Positions 33,906 through 42,689 of a stretch of 64,000 bases of DNA are shown piece by piece; the stretch's first letter is position 1, and each line of letters begins with the position of its first letter. Position numbers and translations under genes: made by a program. The notes below the pieces were generated by a model, which was given only the letters and a program-made list of their open reading frames with translations, did not search any database and was not told the DNA's origin. The stretch spans positions 1 to 64,000 of the forward strand of contig CAYNIW010000004.1 in NCBI GenBank assembly GCA_964397545.1. The letters are read 5' to 3'. The DNA is from JAFGIG01 sp964397545. Lineage in GTDB: Bacteria; SDB-A.

Positions 33906-35240
33906 TTATCTTTTCTTTCTTTTCTTTGTCAAGCCCTTTGTCAAAGCCTTATACGCCAAAGACCTTTTCCCCGCCATCCCTTTCAGCATCTTTTTTGACG
34001 CTTCGAACTGTTTGATCAAATTACTGACTTCTGTTATTTGCGTCCCGCTTCCCGCCGCTATTCTCTTTTTTCTGCTAGCGTTAACGATTTGGGGTTTTTG
34101 TCTTTCCGCCATCGTCATGGAAGAGATAATTGCTTCCATTCTTTTTATCTCTTTTTCATCAATTTTCGCCCCCGCTCCGATGTTCGCCGGAAGCATCGAG
34201 AGAATGCTCTCCATTGGTCCCATTTTTTTTAGAGTTTTCAGCTGAGAAAGGAAATCGTCCAGCCCAAAAGAAAAATCCATCATTTTTTTCGCCATTTTTT
34301 CGGATTCTTCCCTGTCCGCCGCCTGTTGGGCTTTTTCCACCAAAGAGGCTATATCGCCCATGCCCGTTATCCTCTGCGCCATTCTGTCGGGATAAAATTC
34401 CGTGAGATCTTCAGCTCTCTCTCCTGTCCCCAGAAACTTAACAGGGGCGCCGGTAACCGCTTTCATGCTCAAGGCGGCCCCTCCTTTCGCATCTCCATCC
34501 ATTTTCGTCAGCACAATGCCGCTTATTCCGACTCTTTTGTTGAAAGATTCGGCAATTCCGAGGGCATCCTGTCCGGTCATAGCATCCACAACAAGAAGAA
34601 CCTCCTGCGGCTTGAATTTCTCTTTAATTTCCACCAACTCGTTTATCATTTCTTCATCAACGTGAAGTCTTCCTGCGGTGTCGAGAAGAACGGCTCCGTT
34701 CATGTTTTTTCTGGCTTTCAAGAGCGAATCTTCCACGCTTTTTAACGCGCTCAAAGGATTGACAGGTGAAAAGTGAAGACTGTATTTGGAACAGAGAACC
34801 TCTAACTGTTCTGAAGCCGCCGGTCTTTTTATGTCGCAGGCGGACAAAAGCGGATTCATCCCTTTATTTTTCAAAAAGACACCGAGTTTAGCGCAGGTGG
34901 TTGTCTTGCCGCTCCCCTGAAGTCCTACGAGCATTACGACAGGAGGAGTTCCGGCGAGTTTGAGCTCCTGTTTTTGACTTCCGAGAAGAGAAGTCATTTC
35001 ATCAAAAAGAATTTTAGCTACGACTTCGCCGGGAGAAAGACTTTTTAAAACTTTTTCGCCGACGGCTTTTACTCTTATCCCATCGCAAAAACTCTTCGCC
35101 ACTTTGTAATTGACGTCGGCTTCGAGCAGAACCTTTCTAACATCCCTGAGAATACTGTCGACGTCTTTTTCAGTAAGGTATGATTTTCTTCTCAGTTTAA
35201 GAAACAAGTCTGAAAAATTTTTAGTCAGATTTTCAAGCAA
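33906..35240 (-). CDS. ffh: signal recognition particle protein Ffh
   Basis: Ffh with SRP RNA targets nascent membrane proteins to FtsY. The 444 residues show the helical N domain and the G domain with P-loop GLQGSGKTTTCAKLG, DIKRPAASEQLEVL, LLDTAGRLHVDEE and LTKMDGDAKGGAALS. The C-terminal M domain is Met-rich (KKMGPMESILSMLP, then RIAAGSGTQITEVSNLIKQF). The TTG start overlaps the glycerate kinase stop by 8 nt. The 4.5S SRP RNA gene was not found in the window. Confidence 0.97.
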   Translation of the reverse strand: MLENLTKNFSDLFLKLRRKSYLTEKDVDSILRDVRKVLLEADVNYKVAKSFCDGIRVKAVGEKVLKSLSPGEVVAKILFDEMTSLLGSQKQELKLAGTPPVVMLVGLQGSGKTTTCAKLGVFLKNKGMNPLLSACDIKRPAASEQLEVLCSKYSLHFSPVNPLSALKSVEDSLLKARKNMNGAVLLDTAGRLHVDEEMINELVEIKEKFKPQEVLLVVDAMTGQDALGIAESFNKRVGISGIVLTKMDGDAKGGAALSMKAVTGAPVKFLGTGERAEDLTEFYPDRMAQRITGMGDIASLVEKAQQAADREESEKMAKKMMDFSFGLDDFLSQLKTLKKMGPMESILSMLPANIGAGAKIDEKEIKRMEAIISSMTMAERQKPQIVNASRKKRIAAGSGTQITEVSNLIKQFEASKKMLKGMAGKRSLAYKALTKGLTKKRKKR

Positions 35241-36354
35241 TTCCGCGTCCTTTCTTCATAATAGCCGCGATAAGTTTAGCCAGTTCTTTCGAAGCTTCAG
35301 CCAGATCTTTTTCCGCGTTAAAATTTAAATCACCCCAATACCTTTGCCGGAAGACGCAAACAACGCTTCCGCCTTTTATGGATGAATCAGCTGAACCGGT
35401 CAAGACAAGCGCAGGAATTCCCGCTTCAAACGCTTTTTTTGAGACGAAACCGGTGATTTTTCCTTTTGACGACGTCGCGTCAACTTTTCCTTCTCCGGTT
35501 ACCGCCAGAAAACTCTCTCTAAGTTTTTCTTCGAAAGAAGCCAGTGAACATACGAACTCAGCTCCTTTTTTAGGTATAGAGTTGAAAAAAACGCTCATCA
35601 TCGCCGGAACGCCGCCGGCCGCACCGCCGAAAGGGACTTTTCCTATGTCCTTTCCGGTTTTCTTAAGGACCACTTCTCTGAGATTTGACGCCCCTTTTTC
35701 CAAATCTTCTATCTCTCTATGATCCGCGCCTTTTTGTGCGGAATATGACCTTATGCCGCCGTTTTTGCCAAAAAGAGGATTTTGAACGTCACATAGAATT
35801 TCAAATCCCGTTCGAGACGCTTTCGGATTCAATCCCGAAAAATCAATATCAAAGATTTTTTTTAGATTAGCGCCGCAGGGTTTGATTTTTTTGCCTTTGA
35901 GGTCAAAAAATTTCACGCCAAGAGCGGCCAGAATACCTGTTCCCGCGTCAACTGTAGCCGATCCGCCCGCGCAAAGCAGTATTTTTTCAGCTCCATCCTT
36001 GATTGCCTTATCAATGACTTCGCCTGTTCCGAAAGTGCTTCCGTAGAGAGCCGGTTTCTTAAAAGGATCGGTGAGTTTCAAACCCGAAGTGAGAGCGAGT
36101 TCCACGAGCGCTGTCCCTGTTCCAAGTGAAAGATACTCAGTTTTGATCCTTTTGCCGAAAGGGTCGCGTGCAAAAACCTTTTTCTTTTTTCCTCCGGCAA
36201 AATACTTCACCGCCTCAAGTGTCCCGTCTCCTCCGTCGGCGAGCGGCACGCTGATAGTTTCAAAAAAAGGGCTGAATCCCGATGAGATTATCCTGCAAGC
36301 TCTGACAGAGCTGATAGTTCCCTTAAAACTGCCCGGACAGACTAAAACTTTCAC
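35233..36354 (-). CDS. glycerate 2-kinase (GlxK/GarK family)
   Basis: A 373-residue type I glycerate kinase that phosphorylates D-glycerate with ATP. Family motifs are PGSFKGTISSVRACRIISSGF at the N-terminus, PLADGGDGTLEAV, YGSTFGTGEVIDKAI, the glycine-rich LLCAGGSATVDAGTGILAALGVKF and the late TGEGKVDATSSKGKI. The GTG start overlaps the previous stop (GTGA). Its link to the protein-targeting genes is probably only transcriptional. 2-phosphoglycerate would feed into glycolysis. Confidence 0.92.
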   Translation of the reverse strand: MKVLVCPGSFKGTISSVRACRIISSGFSPFFETISVPLADGGDGTLEAVKYFAGGKKKKVFARDPFGKRIKTEYLSLGTGTALVELALTSGLKLTDPFKKPALYGSTFGTGEVIDKAIKDGAEKILLCAGGSATVDAGTGILAALGVKFFDLKGKKIKPCGANLKKIFDIDFSGLNPKASRTGFEILCDVQNPLFGKNGGIRSYSAQKGADHREIEDLEKGASNLREVVLKKTGKDIGKVPFGGAAGGVPAMMSVFFNSIPKKGAEFVCSLASFEEKLRESFLAVTGEGKVDATSSKGKITGFVSKKAFEAGIPALVLTGSADSSIKGGSVVCVFRQRYWGDLNFNAEKDLAEASKELAKLIAAIMKKGRGIA

Positions 36355-38399
36355 AGACCGAAATAGGACATTGCGGTGTTAAAATGCGAATCTTTGGCTT
36401 TTATCATTATTACTTCGTTTCGGGAGCCGGTAATTTCGATTTGAAAAAACTCGGATTTTGAATCGAAAACACCGTCTTCTGGCGAGGCATCATGCCAGTT
36501 GACGCCGTCGAAGCTGAAAGAAACCGAAATAATTCTCGATCTCGAATCCCGAACCGCGAAAGAGACAAAAGAGCCGGAAAACGAAAAATCATAAACTTCG
36601 GGCGGATTGTTGTCTATGACAAAAACTTCTGAAAAAGCCGAATCGGTTAAAAATGAATTCAAGGGATTTGATATGCTGTCAGAGACAATTATTTTCAAAA
36701 AATACTCGCCGTCTTTGAAAAATTGTCTGTTGAATGCATAATGCCTTTCCCTCAGAAGCCATCCTATTTTCAGCCATTCGGGCTTATTTGAATGCCTAAT
36801 ATAGATATCGTATGTCAAGCTGTCTCCGTCAGGATCGTCCGCCTCAAATGAAAGTCCCTGATATGAGGTCTGAAATGAAACCGCATTCTGCGGGATCTGC
36901 CATCCCCCGAGAGAGAGAAGCCGCTTTTCCAGGTCTCCAGCCGAAACAGGCCTTATCTCCGGAACTGTCTGTGAGACTCCGTAGGAAGCGGAACCAGGGG
37001 CATACACAACCGGCCTTTGAACATTCGGTTTTCCGTTTTGGGCGGAAAACAAAAACTCTATTTTATCTATGCGCCCTGTAAAAGTCAGTCTAAACTGAAT
37101 TTTGTTTCCCTGCGGAAGTTCATTTCTAAACAAATCAAAATCCGCTGTCTCTCTTGTCCAGTCTGACCAGAATTCGTCGGGAAAAGAAGTGTTTCCTGTC
37201 CTGGCCTGCATTCTGATGCTCCCGTCTCCGGTCCAAAAGAGTTTTCCCCAGACAGGGCGTTCTCCTCCGTCTATAACCTGTGTTGTGTAGATTCCTTGGT
37301 TCGCGCTTTTTCCTGTCATCATATAGAGCGTGAGAGGATTTGTCCCGAGAAGAGCGAATCTTCCGGAGGTGTTTCCGGCCCATGAGGCCAATATACGTTC
37401 TTCCGGCGCCCGAAACATGCTTATTTCACGTTTATCCGCGTCATAGAGAAATACAGATCCGTCCGGCGAGCCCAGAGCGCAGTAAATGTTTTTTTGGACA
37501 GGAAAGACTGCCGTAACGGGAGGGTAAGGAGAGCCGAACAGCAGTTCCTGCCTTCCGCCTTGAAATCTGTAAACGTTTGAAGTGATTTCAGAAGAAGAAG
37601 GCGGAATGTAAAAATACGGATCAACTGTAAGCCTCATTGAAGAAAGGCCTGATATGTCGATATTTCCCGACACTGTCGAAAAAAGGAGGCATTCGTCGGT
37701 TGCGCATATTGAGTTTATTTCTTTTTCGTTCGGATCCGCAGCGACATAAGTTGAACCCGTCGTCAGGGAATGCGACAGAAGAATACCTCTGCCGGAAGTT
37801 CCTATGTATAGAGTGTCCCTTCTGACCGCGAGGCTGACAGCGGACCTGTCTCCGGTTTCAATGCTGTCGAGAAGTTCTCCGGCGTAAGATATTAGATAAA
37901 CTCTTCCTCTGTTCGAGGTCGCCAGCGCCAGCTTATTGCCGGGGAGACACGTCATGTCCCATACAGAGAGAGATTCCCTTTCGAAAATTTTCTCGACAGA
38001 AGATTCTCTGATTCTCAACACCTCCCCCGCAGGCGAGACAGCGGCAAAAACATTTTCGCCGTCAGAACAAAGACCGAATATTCCTCCTCCTTCATAGAGG
38101 ATCAAGGTGTCTATTTTTCCACCATCTGCGGGATAAGAAAAAATACAAGCCGGAGAAGCTGAAGATATGTAATATCTGCCGCGGCAAAGGACAATTCTCC
38201 ATCCGTATAAGACGTCCAGCTGAAAAACTTTTTCTATTTCATTCGATACGCTTATACACCCGCCAAAAGAGAGCAGAACATTCTCCATTTTCCCCAAAGA
38301 GAATTCTTCAAACGTATCTATAATCCTGTTCTGTGACTTTCCGGCGAAAACGCTCTGAAAAGACAAAAACATCAAAGCGGAAACAAAAAACGGCTTCAT
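36351..38399 (-). CDS. exported beta-propeller protein of unknown function
   Basis: A 682-residue protein with a signal peptide (MKPFFVSALMFLSFQSVFAG). Residues about 60-380 form WD40-like or PQQ-like blades (for example DTLILYEGGGIFGLCSDGENVFAAV and RDTLYIGTSGRGILLSH). The C-terminal third is Ig/fibronectin-like, with YQGLSFEADDPDGDSLTYDIYI and FSFDGVNWHDASPEDGVFDSKS. No sorting domain is visible. GGAGGAAAG precedes the ATG, which overlaps the S55 protease stop. It probably acts in the periplasm or at the surface together with that protease. Confidence 0.75.
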   Translation of the reverse strand: MKPFFVSALMFLSFQSVFAGKSQNRIIDTFEEFSLGKMENVLLSFGGCISVSNEIEKVFQLDVLYGWRIVLCRGRYYISSASPACIFSYPADGGKIDTLILYEGGGIFGLCSDGENVFAAVSPAGEVLRIRESSVEKIFERESLSVWDMTCLPGNKLALATSNRGRVYLISYAGELLDSIETGDRSAVSLAVRRDTLYIGTSGRGILLSHSLTTGSTYVAADPNEKEINSICATDECLLFSTVSGNIDISGLSSMRLTVDPYFYIPPSSSEITSNVYRFQGGRQELLFGSPYPPVTAVFPVQKNIYCALGSPDGSVFLYDADKREISMFRAPEERILASWAGNTSGRFALLGTNPLTLYMMTGKSANQGIYTTQVIDGGERPVWGKLFWTGDGSIRMQARTGNTSFPDEFWSDWTRETADFDLFRNELPQGNKIQFRLTFTGRIDKIEFLFSAQNGKPNVQRPVVYAPGSASYGVSQTVPEIRPVSAGDLEKRLLSLGGWQIPQNAVSFQTSYQGLSFEADDPDGDSLTYDIYIRHSNKPEWLKIGWLLRERHYAFNRQFFKDGEYFLKIIVSDSISNPLNSFLTDSAFSEVFVIDNNPPEVYDFSFSGSFVSFAVRDSRSRIISVSFSFDGVNWHDASPEDGVFDSKSEFFQIEITGSRNEVIMIKAKDSHFNTAMSYFGL

Positions 38400-40018
38400 C
38401 TTTCCTCCACTATAATCCTGTTGACGATTGCTCCGCTGACGACCGAATTCATCTCTATTTCGCGAATTGCCAAAACTTTCAAAGCGGTGAAATTCGGCAC
38501 CGCGTTTATGTTTCCGTATTTAAGTATGCTCATGACAGAAACAGGGGTCCTCGAAAGAACATCCGCTCCCAGAGCGAGTTCAGATTCCTTTTCATACAAA
38601 ACGATGTAAACTTTATTGTTAGAAGGCAGTTTTTCGAGCGCATCCAGCAATTCGTCAAAACTGCGGTAATCTGCCCAAAGAGGATTTTCCATAGCAAAAA
38701 ACAGCGAAAGGTTCAGAGCGTCGCAGGCGATGATGCCGAGTGTGTCTGAGAAGGAGATTCCTTCAAAAGCTATATCGGTATTCACAACCCGGACGCGTGA
38801 ATCGCCGAGCTCGAATGAAAGAGCTACCGACAAGGTCTCGCCGGGGCATATTTTCGACGCGCTCAGCATCATATTCTTTATACTCGCTTGATTCGGCTCT
38901 CTTGAGCTGGAAATAATAACAGAAACTGAATCTGGATATGTCCTGCGGAACGAATTCGTCGCGACAATATTCAGAACAGACAATATTCCATATGACCAGC
39001 TGTCGCTTAAAGAATTTATCCCGTTGAATGAGTTGGAAAAAGAAAGCTTTCTTCCAGATGGAAGATGCAATTCGGTCCTGACGCTGAAAAAACCTCCATA
39101 GCTGTAAAGGGAACTCGTCTGAAGTGCGCTCAAAGAGAGCACAGGCACGAGAACAGGCGTGAAAAGTGAACTGCGGCAAACCCAGAATTCGAATCTTTTT
39201 TCAATATCTTCCGAACAAACAACAACTTTTACGGGTATAACCTCCGGCACCGGCCCGATAATCCCCGAAACTGCCGTCGAGACGTCACTCGTGATAGTCC
39301 CCGCAAGGTTCGTAGGAGATGCCATCTTGAATCCGAGCGTGGAGAGAGGTATGACTGTATTCACAAAACCTCCCGCCATCGGATATTCGCAAGCTCCTTC
39401 TCCGAGGAAAGGGTGCCCGAAGCCGATTACCGTGTCTCCTTTTACAAGAGTGACTGTCCCTGTCGCGGCAACAGTCGCGTCTCCCCCCGCGAGAACAACG
39501 CTCAGGACGCTTCCCGGAGATATTTGAGTTTCAATATCTCTTTCTCCTGAACCTTCGCTGACAGTGAAATTTTCAGGAAGATTATCGCACAATAATTCCG
39601 CCGCTATGTCGGACAGGCCTGAAACGGACACACAGACCTCGTATTCCCTCAATCTGCCGCTCTCGATGAATCCTGAAAGGCCGTATTTAACGTCTTCCAG
39701 CATTTCTTCAATGGGAGTGATTCCGGCTATGGGCTCTCTGCTGTCGGACCACGCCGCGGAAAGCGCTCCTATGAGAACGCCTTCGTAATAAACAGGACTG
39801 CCGCTCATTCCGTAGAGAACGCCGGTTTTTTCGAAAAATTCACCCTCGCACTTCGCTATTATCATATTTCCTGAAATTCTGCCCGAGCTTACCGTTGTTA
39901 TATAACTCAGTTCGAATGTATCTATTGAGGTTCCCTTAAAAACCGACAGTCCCGTCAGAGTCGCGCCTTCCGGAATCCAAACCGAGACGAAGATGCATGA
40001 CAAAAAAATCGCGTTCAT
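38396..40018 (-). CDS. SpoIVB/S55-type serine protease domain protein
   Basis: A 540-residue exported protein (N-terminal signal, MNAIFLSCIFVSVWIPEGA) with the S55 signature GVLYGMSGSPVYYEGVLIGALSAAW at about 67-91 and EPIAGITPIEEMLEDV. Later come TVTLVKGDTVIGFGHPFLGEG and PMAGGFVNTVIPLSTLGFKM. In SpoIVB of Bacillus the catalytic His precedes the GMSGSP serine; here the serine motif comes first. This order is known to me from other Gram-negative S55 proteins. It is an envelope protease or a substrate-binding relative, target unknown. It lies between a propeller gene and a gene of unknown function, all closely spaced. Confidence 0.8.
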   Translation of the reverse strand: MNAIFLSCIFVSVWIPEGATLTGLSVFKGTSIDTFELSYITTVSSGRISGNMIIAKCEGEFFEKTGVLYGMSGSPVYYEGVLIGALSAAWSDSREPIAGITPIEEMLEDVKYGLSGFIESGRLREYEVCVSVSGLSDIAAELLCDNLPENFTVSEGSGERDIETQISPGSVLSVVLAGGDATVAATGTVTLVKGDTVIGFGHPFLGEGACEYPMAGGFVNTVIPLSTLGFKMASPTNLAGTITSDVSTAVSGIIGPVPEVIPVKVVVCSEDIEKRFEFWVCRSSLFTPVLVPVLSLSALQTSSLYSYGGFFSVRTELHLPSGRKLSFSNSFNGINSLSDSWSYGILSVLNIVATNSFRRTYPDSVSVIISSSREPNQASIKNMMLSASKICPGETLSVALSFELGDSRVRVVNTDIAFEGISFSDTLGIIACDALNLSLFFAMENPLWADYRSFDELLDALEKLPSNNKVYIVLYEKESELALGADVLSRTPVSVMSILKYGNINAVPNFTALKVLAIREIEMNSVVSGAIVNRIIVEER

Positions 40019-40027
40019 CTTACTTGC

Positions 40028-40636
40028 CTAAATGGAAATGGAAACTTTGTTCATGTTGAAAAGTATGTGGTCGAGGTGGTAGCCCTCGGCTTCAGCGATT
40101 TTGGTCAATCCGAGAGTTTTGTTGAATCTGTTGGAATATCCTTCCGGAAATTCCGGAAACTGCAGTATAAACCATTTATTGTCTTTCGCCTCAACCCTTA
40201 TTATTCTTTGTTCGTATGTGCTTTTGTGAAGATATGTTTTCCCTTTTACAGTGACTCCGAAATCTATAATCCTCACCATAACCGTTGCAAGAAGAGCTCT
40301 TTCTTCGACAATCCTCTTTTCAGGCTTGTTTCCGGTGGGCATCATCGGTTTGAGGTCGAAAAGGAAAATTATATCGCCTGCCGGTATCTGATAACTCGAA
40401 AATACCCTCAGGGGCGGGTTATCCCATCTGTTCTCGCCTTCCACGACCAGCTCCGAGACTTCGACATCTCCGCCATGGGGAGACCCGTAAAAATTCAAAT
40501 AATCTTTGTGTCCGATATTTACTCCGTTAAAAAAAAATCCTTTGTCTATAGACCTTACCAGATTCTCATCTATCCATCCGGAAATCTTCGATGTTTTTGT
40601 AAGAACCACTGTTTTCCGCAGACCAGGAACGAGCAT
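40028..40636 (-). CDS. conserved-looking protein of unknown function
   Basis: I do not recognise this 202-residue protein. It has no signal peptide or membrane helix and looks like mixed alpha/beta with basic stretches (LRKTVVLTKTSKISGWIDENLV, DKGFFFNGVNIGHKDY, FDLKPMMPTGNKPEKRIVEERA). The ATG at 40636 follows an excellent AAGGAGGAG, so the start is well supported although it lies 71 nt inside the PHP gene. It ends 10 nt before the S55 protease start. Confidence 0.7.
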   Translation of the reverse strand: MLVPGLRKTVVLTKTSKISGWIDENLVRSIDKGFFFNGVNIGHKDYLNFYGSPHGGDVEVSELVVEGENRWDNPPLRVFSSYQIPAGDIIFLFDLKPMMPTGNKPEKRIVEERALLATVMVRIIDFGVTVKGKTYLHKSTYEQRIIRVEAKDNKWFILQFPEFPEGYSNRFNKTLGLTKIAEAEGYHLDHILFNMNKVSISI

Positions 40637-41477
40637 AGACTCCTCCTTTTTCCTTCAGTTTTTCAAGGATATTATAATCAATATCATAATCGAATTTCAA
40701 CAAATCTCTTCCGGATATTCCGTGATAATCCGTCCCCGCTGTCATTACCAGTCCGTAATCCCTTGCCTGCCTCGAAAACTCGTTTATCTGCTCGTGCGTG
40801 TGGGAAGGGTAATAGACTTCGATTCCGTCAAGCCCGTTGTCTATCAATCTGAACAATATTCTTTCGTAATCGGTTTTCGAAGGATACCCTTCACCCGGAT
40901 GAGCGAGGCAAGCGACGCCTCCCGCCGAGTGTATTACCTCAATTCCCTCACCGATTCCCAGCCTGTATCTGGGGAGGTAAGCCTTTCTTCCTTTTGCCAG
41001 AAATTTCGTGAACGCTTCGTGATAACTCTTGACGAACCCGCCGGATATCATGGCCGCGGCGATATGCAGTCTTCCGAGATTCTCTTTTTTCCCGGATTTT
41101 TGCGCCAACTGATCGTAATCGAGAAAAAAACCCTCATTTTCGAGTTTTTTCAGTATTTCTCTGTTCCTTGTTTCTCTCGACGCGGAAATTTTTTCCAATG
41201 CCTTTTTCATGGCAATGTTATCCGGATCGAAAAGATAACCGAGGAGGTGGCATGTCGCCTTCTCTCCCGCTTCCAGACTCAACTCAACTCCGCTGATGAC
41301 TTCAAGAGAATACTCGTCTCCCTTTTTTTTAGCAGGATCAAACCCCTTTATTGTGTCGTGGTCGGTTATCGCTATAGTCTTAAGTCCGCACTTGGAAGCT
41401 TTTAACGCGATTTTTTCCGGTTCGTCCTTCCCGTCGGAACACGTAGTGTGTATGTGCAGATTCAGCTTAGAGAGCAT
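40566..41477 (-). CDS. PHP-domain metal-dependent phosphoesterase
   Basis: A 303-residue PHP protein with the three-metal pattern: LNLHIHTTCSDG, IAITDHDTIKGF, the central ISGVELSLE, a late HPGEGYPSK and MTAGTDYHGISG. It resembles the YciV/RnaAM-type phosphatase or exonuclease that acts on 3',5'-nucleoside bisphosphates and short RNA ends. Alternatively it is another PHP phosphoesterase; the substrate cannot be fixed from motifs. It starts 9 nt after purN and overlaps the next gene by 71 nt. Confidence 0.88.
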   Translation of the reverse strand: MLSKLNLHIHTTCSDGKDEPEKIALKASKCGLKTIAITDHDTIKGFDPAKKKGDEYSLEVISGVELSLEAGEKATCHLLGYLFDPDNIAMKKALEKISASRETRNREILKKLENEGFFLDYDQLAQKSGKKENLGRLHIAAAMISGGFVKSYHEAFTKFLAKGRKAYLPRYRLGIGEGIEVIHSAGGVACLAHPGEGYPSKTDYERILFRLIDNGLDGIEVYYPSHTHEQINEFSRQARDYGLVMTAGTDYHGISGRDLLKFDYDIDYNILEKLKEKGGVYARSWSAENSGSYKNIEDFRMDR

Positions 41478-41486
41478 TGACTGCCG

Positions 41487-42077
41487 TCAAATCCTGATTT
41501 CGCCTCTGCTTATTTTCCCGATGGTCTGGGCATAGAGTCTATGTTCAGCCTCAAGTATTCTTTTTGCGAGAGCATCCGGCGTGTCATGACTCAACACTTC
41601 TACAGGTTCATGCGAGAGAATCTCTCCGGAATCGTATTTTTCATCTACCAAGTGGACAGTCGGGCCTGTATATTTAACGCCGCTTTCAATGATTTTCAGA
41701 TGGACATTTTCGCCGAACATTCCTTTCCCGCCGAATTCCGGAAGCGGAGCAGGATGAATATTGACAATCCTTCCGCTAAAATCGGAGAGCAGGGGATCCC
41801 TGATAAGTTCGTCGTATCCCGCCAAAGAGATAAAATTCACGCCGATAACAGATAAAAGATTCGACATGTGACGATATCTCCATTTCGGATAGTTTTTTTT
41901 CGAAAACAAAAACACCGGCAGGCCGCAGTTTCGCGCTGCTTCAATGCCTTTTGCTTCTTCTCTGTTGGACACGACGCACAGAATTCTTCCTCTGATCTCT
42001 CCGGAGTCGCAGGCATTTTTTAACGCCAGCATATTCGAACCTCTGCCGGATATCAGGACAGCGATTTTAAGAATCAA
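41487..42077 (-). CDS. purN: phosphoribosylglycinamide formyltransferase
   Basis: PurN moves a formyl group from 10-formyl-tetrahydrofolate to GAR in purine synthesis. Hallmarks are VLISGRGSNMLAL at the start, VNFISLAGYDELI, the catalytic NIHPAPLPEFGGKGMFG and TGPTVHLVDEKYDSGEIL (catalytic Asp). At 196 residues it is normal length. The start is a TTG preceded by GCGGGAAA. No other purine genes are nearby. Confidence 0.94.
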   Translation of the reverse strand: MILKIAVLISGRGSNMLALKNACDSGEIRGRILCVVSNREEAKGIEAARNCGLPVFLFSKKNYPKWRYRHMSNLLSVIGVNFISLAGYDELIRDPLLSDFSGRIVNIHPAPLPEFGGKGMFGENVHLKIIESGVKYTGPTVHLVDEKYDSGEILSHEPVEVLSHDTPDALAKRILEAEHRLYAQTIGKISRGEIRI

Positions 42078-42092
42078 GGATTTCCCGCGATT

Positions 42093-42689
42093 TCAATGCC
42101 TGAACATGGACAAAATAGAAAAAAACACCGCGACCGTCGAAACTATGAGCGCGATAATGCTCGCGATAATCGGTTTGATGTCGTTTTTCTGTTTTGCGAG
42201 CTCTGATATAAGGCTCTGTTGTTCAAAAAATTTTTTCTTAAGATTTTCCACGTCTCTCGACAAATCGTTTGATCCAAACTTTCTGTTGTCGTCGAACCTG
42301 TTATGTTTTTCGTATTTGTCCGATCTATATACTTTTTTGTCCTGATACTGAGAAGTAGACTGTCTGTTTTCGCTGGACTTAAACTTTACGTCGGTCTTTC
42401 CGGGATATCTTTTCCTTTCGGGAAACTGACCTTTCCTCGAAAAGCTCTTTTTTTCCTTGTCTTTATTCTCTATTGATATCGAATGTTCCTTTGGCGCTTC
42501 TTTTAGGGTTTGATTTTTTACGGTGTTTTCCGCCGCAGGCACTTGCTGCTTATCGTTTATTACACGTTTTTCCGAACCGACACCGTCTTTTTTTTCAGTA
42601 TTTTCGGTCTTTGCGTAATTTTCAATTTTTACATCCACATCGTGCGCCGAGCCTCTCGATCCGGGCCCTTTTCTCTTTGTCTCATCCAT
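42093..42689 (-). CDS. highly charged tail-anchored protein
   Basis: A 198-residue protein, mostly Lys/Glu/Asp/Arg/Asn/Ser and likely disordered in residues 1-150, followed by a short coiled coil (NLKKKFFEQQSLISELAKQ) and one C-terminal membrane helix (IIASIIALIVSTVAVFFSIL). It would hang in the cytoplasm anchored at its C-terminus. AAAGGAG precedes the ATG, which overlaps the nadC stop by 8 nt. No family recognised. Confidence 0.6.
   Translation of the reverse strand: MDETKRKGPGSRGSAHDVDVKIENYAKTENTEKKDGVGSEKRVINDKQQVPAAENTVKNQTLKEAPKEHSISIENKDKEKKSFSRKGQFPERKRYPGKTDVKFKSSENRQSTSQYQDKKVYRSDKYEKHNRFDDNRKFGSNDLSRDVENLKKKFFEQQSLISELAKQKNDIKPIIASIIALIVSTVAVFFSILSMFRH

Noticed and set aside
40506..41405. 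Long plus-strand reading frame (299 codons) opposite the PHP gene
   Set aside because: It lies antisense to the well-supported PHP phosphoesterase, has no family-like motifs, and looks like a by-product of coding bias.
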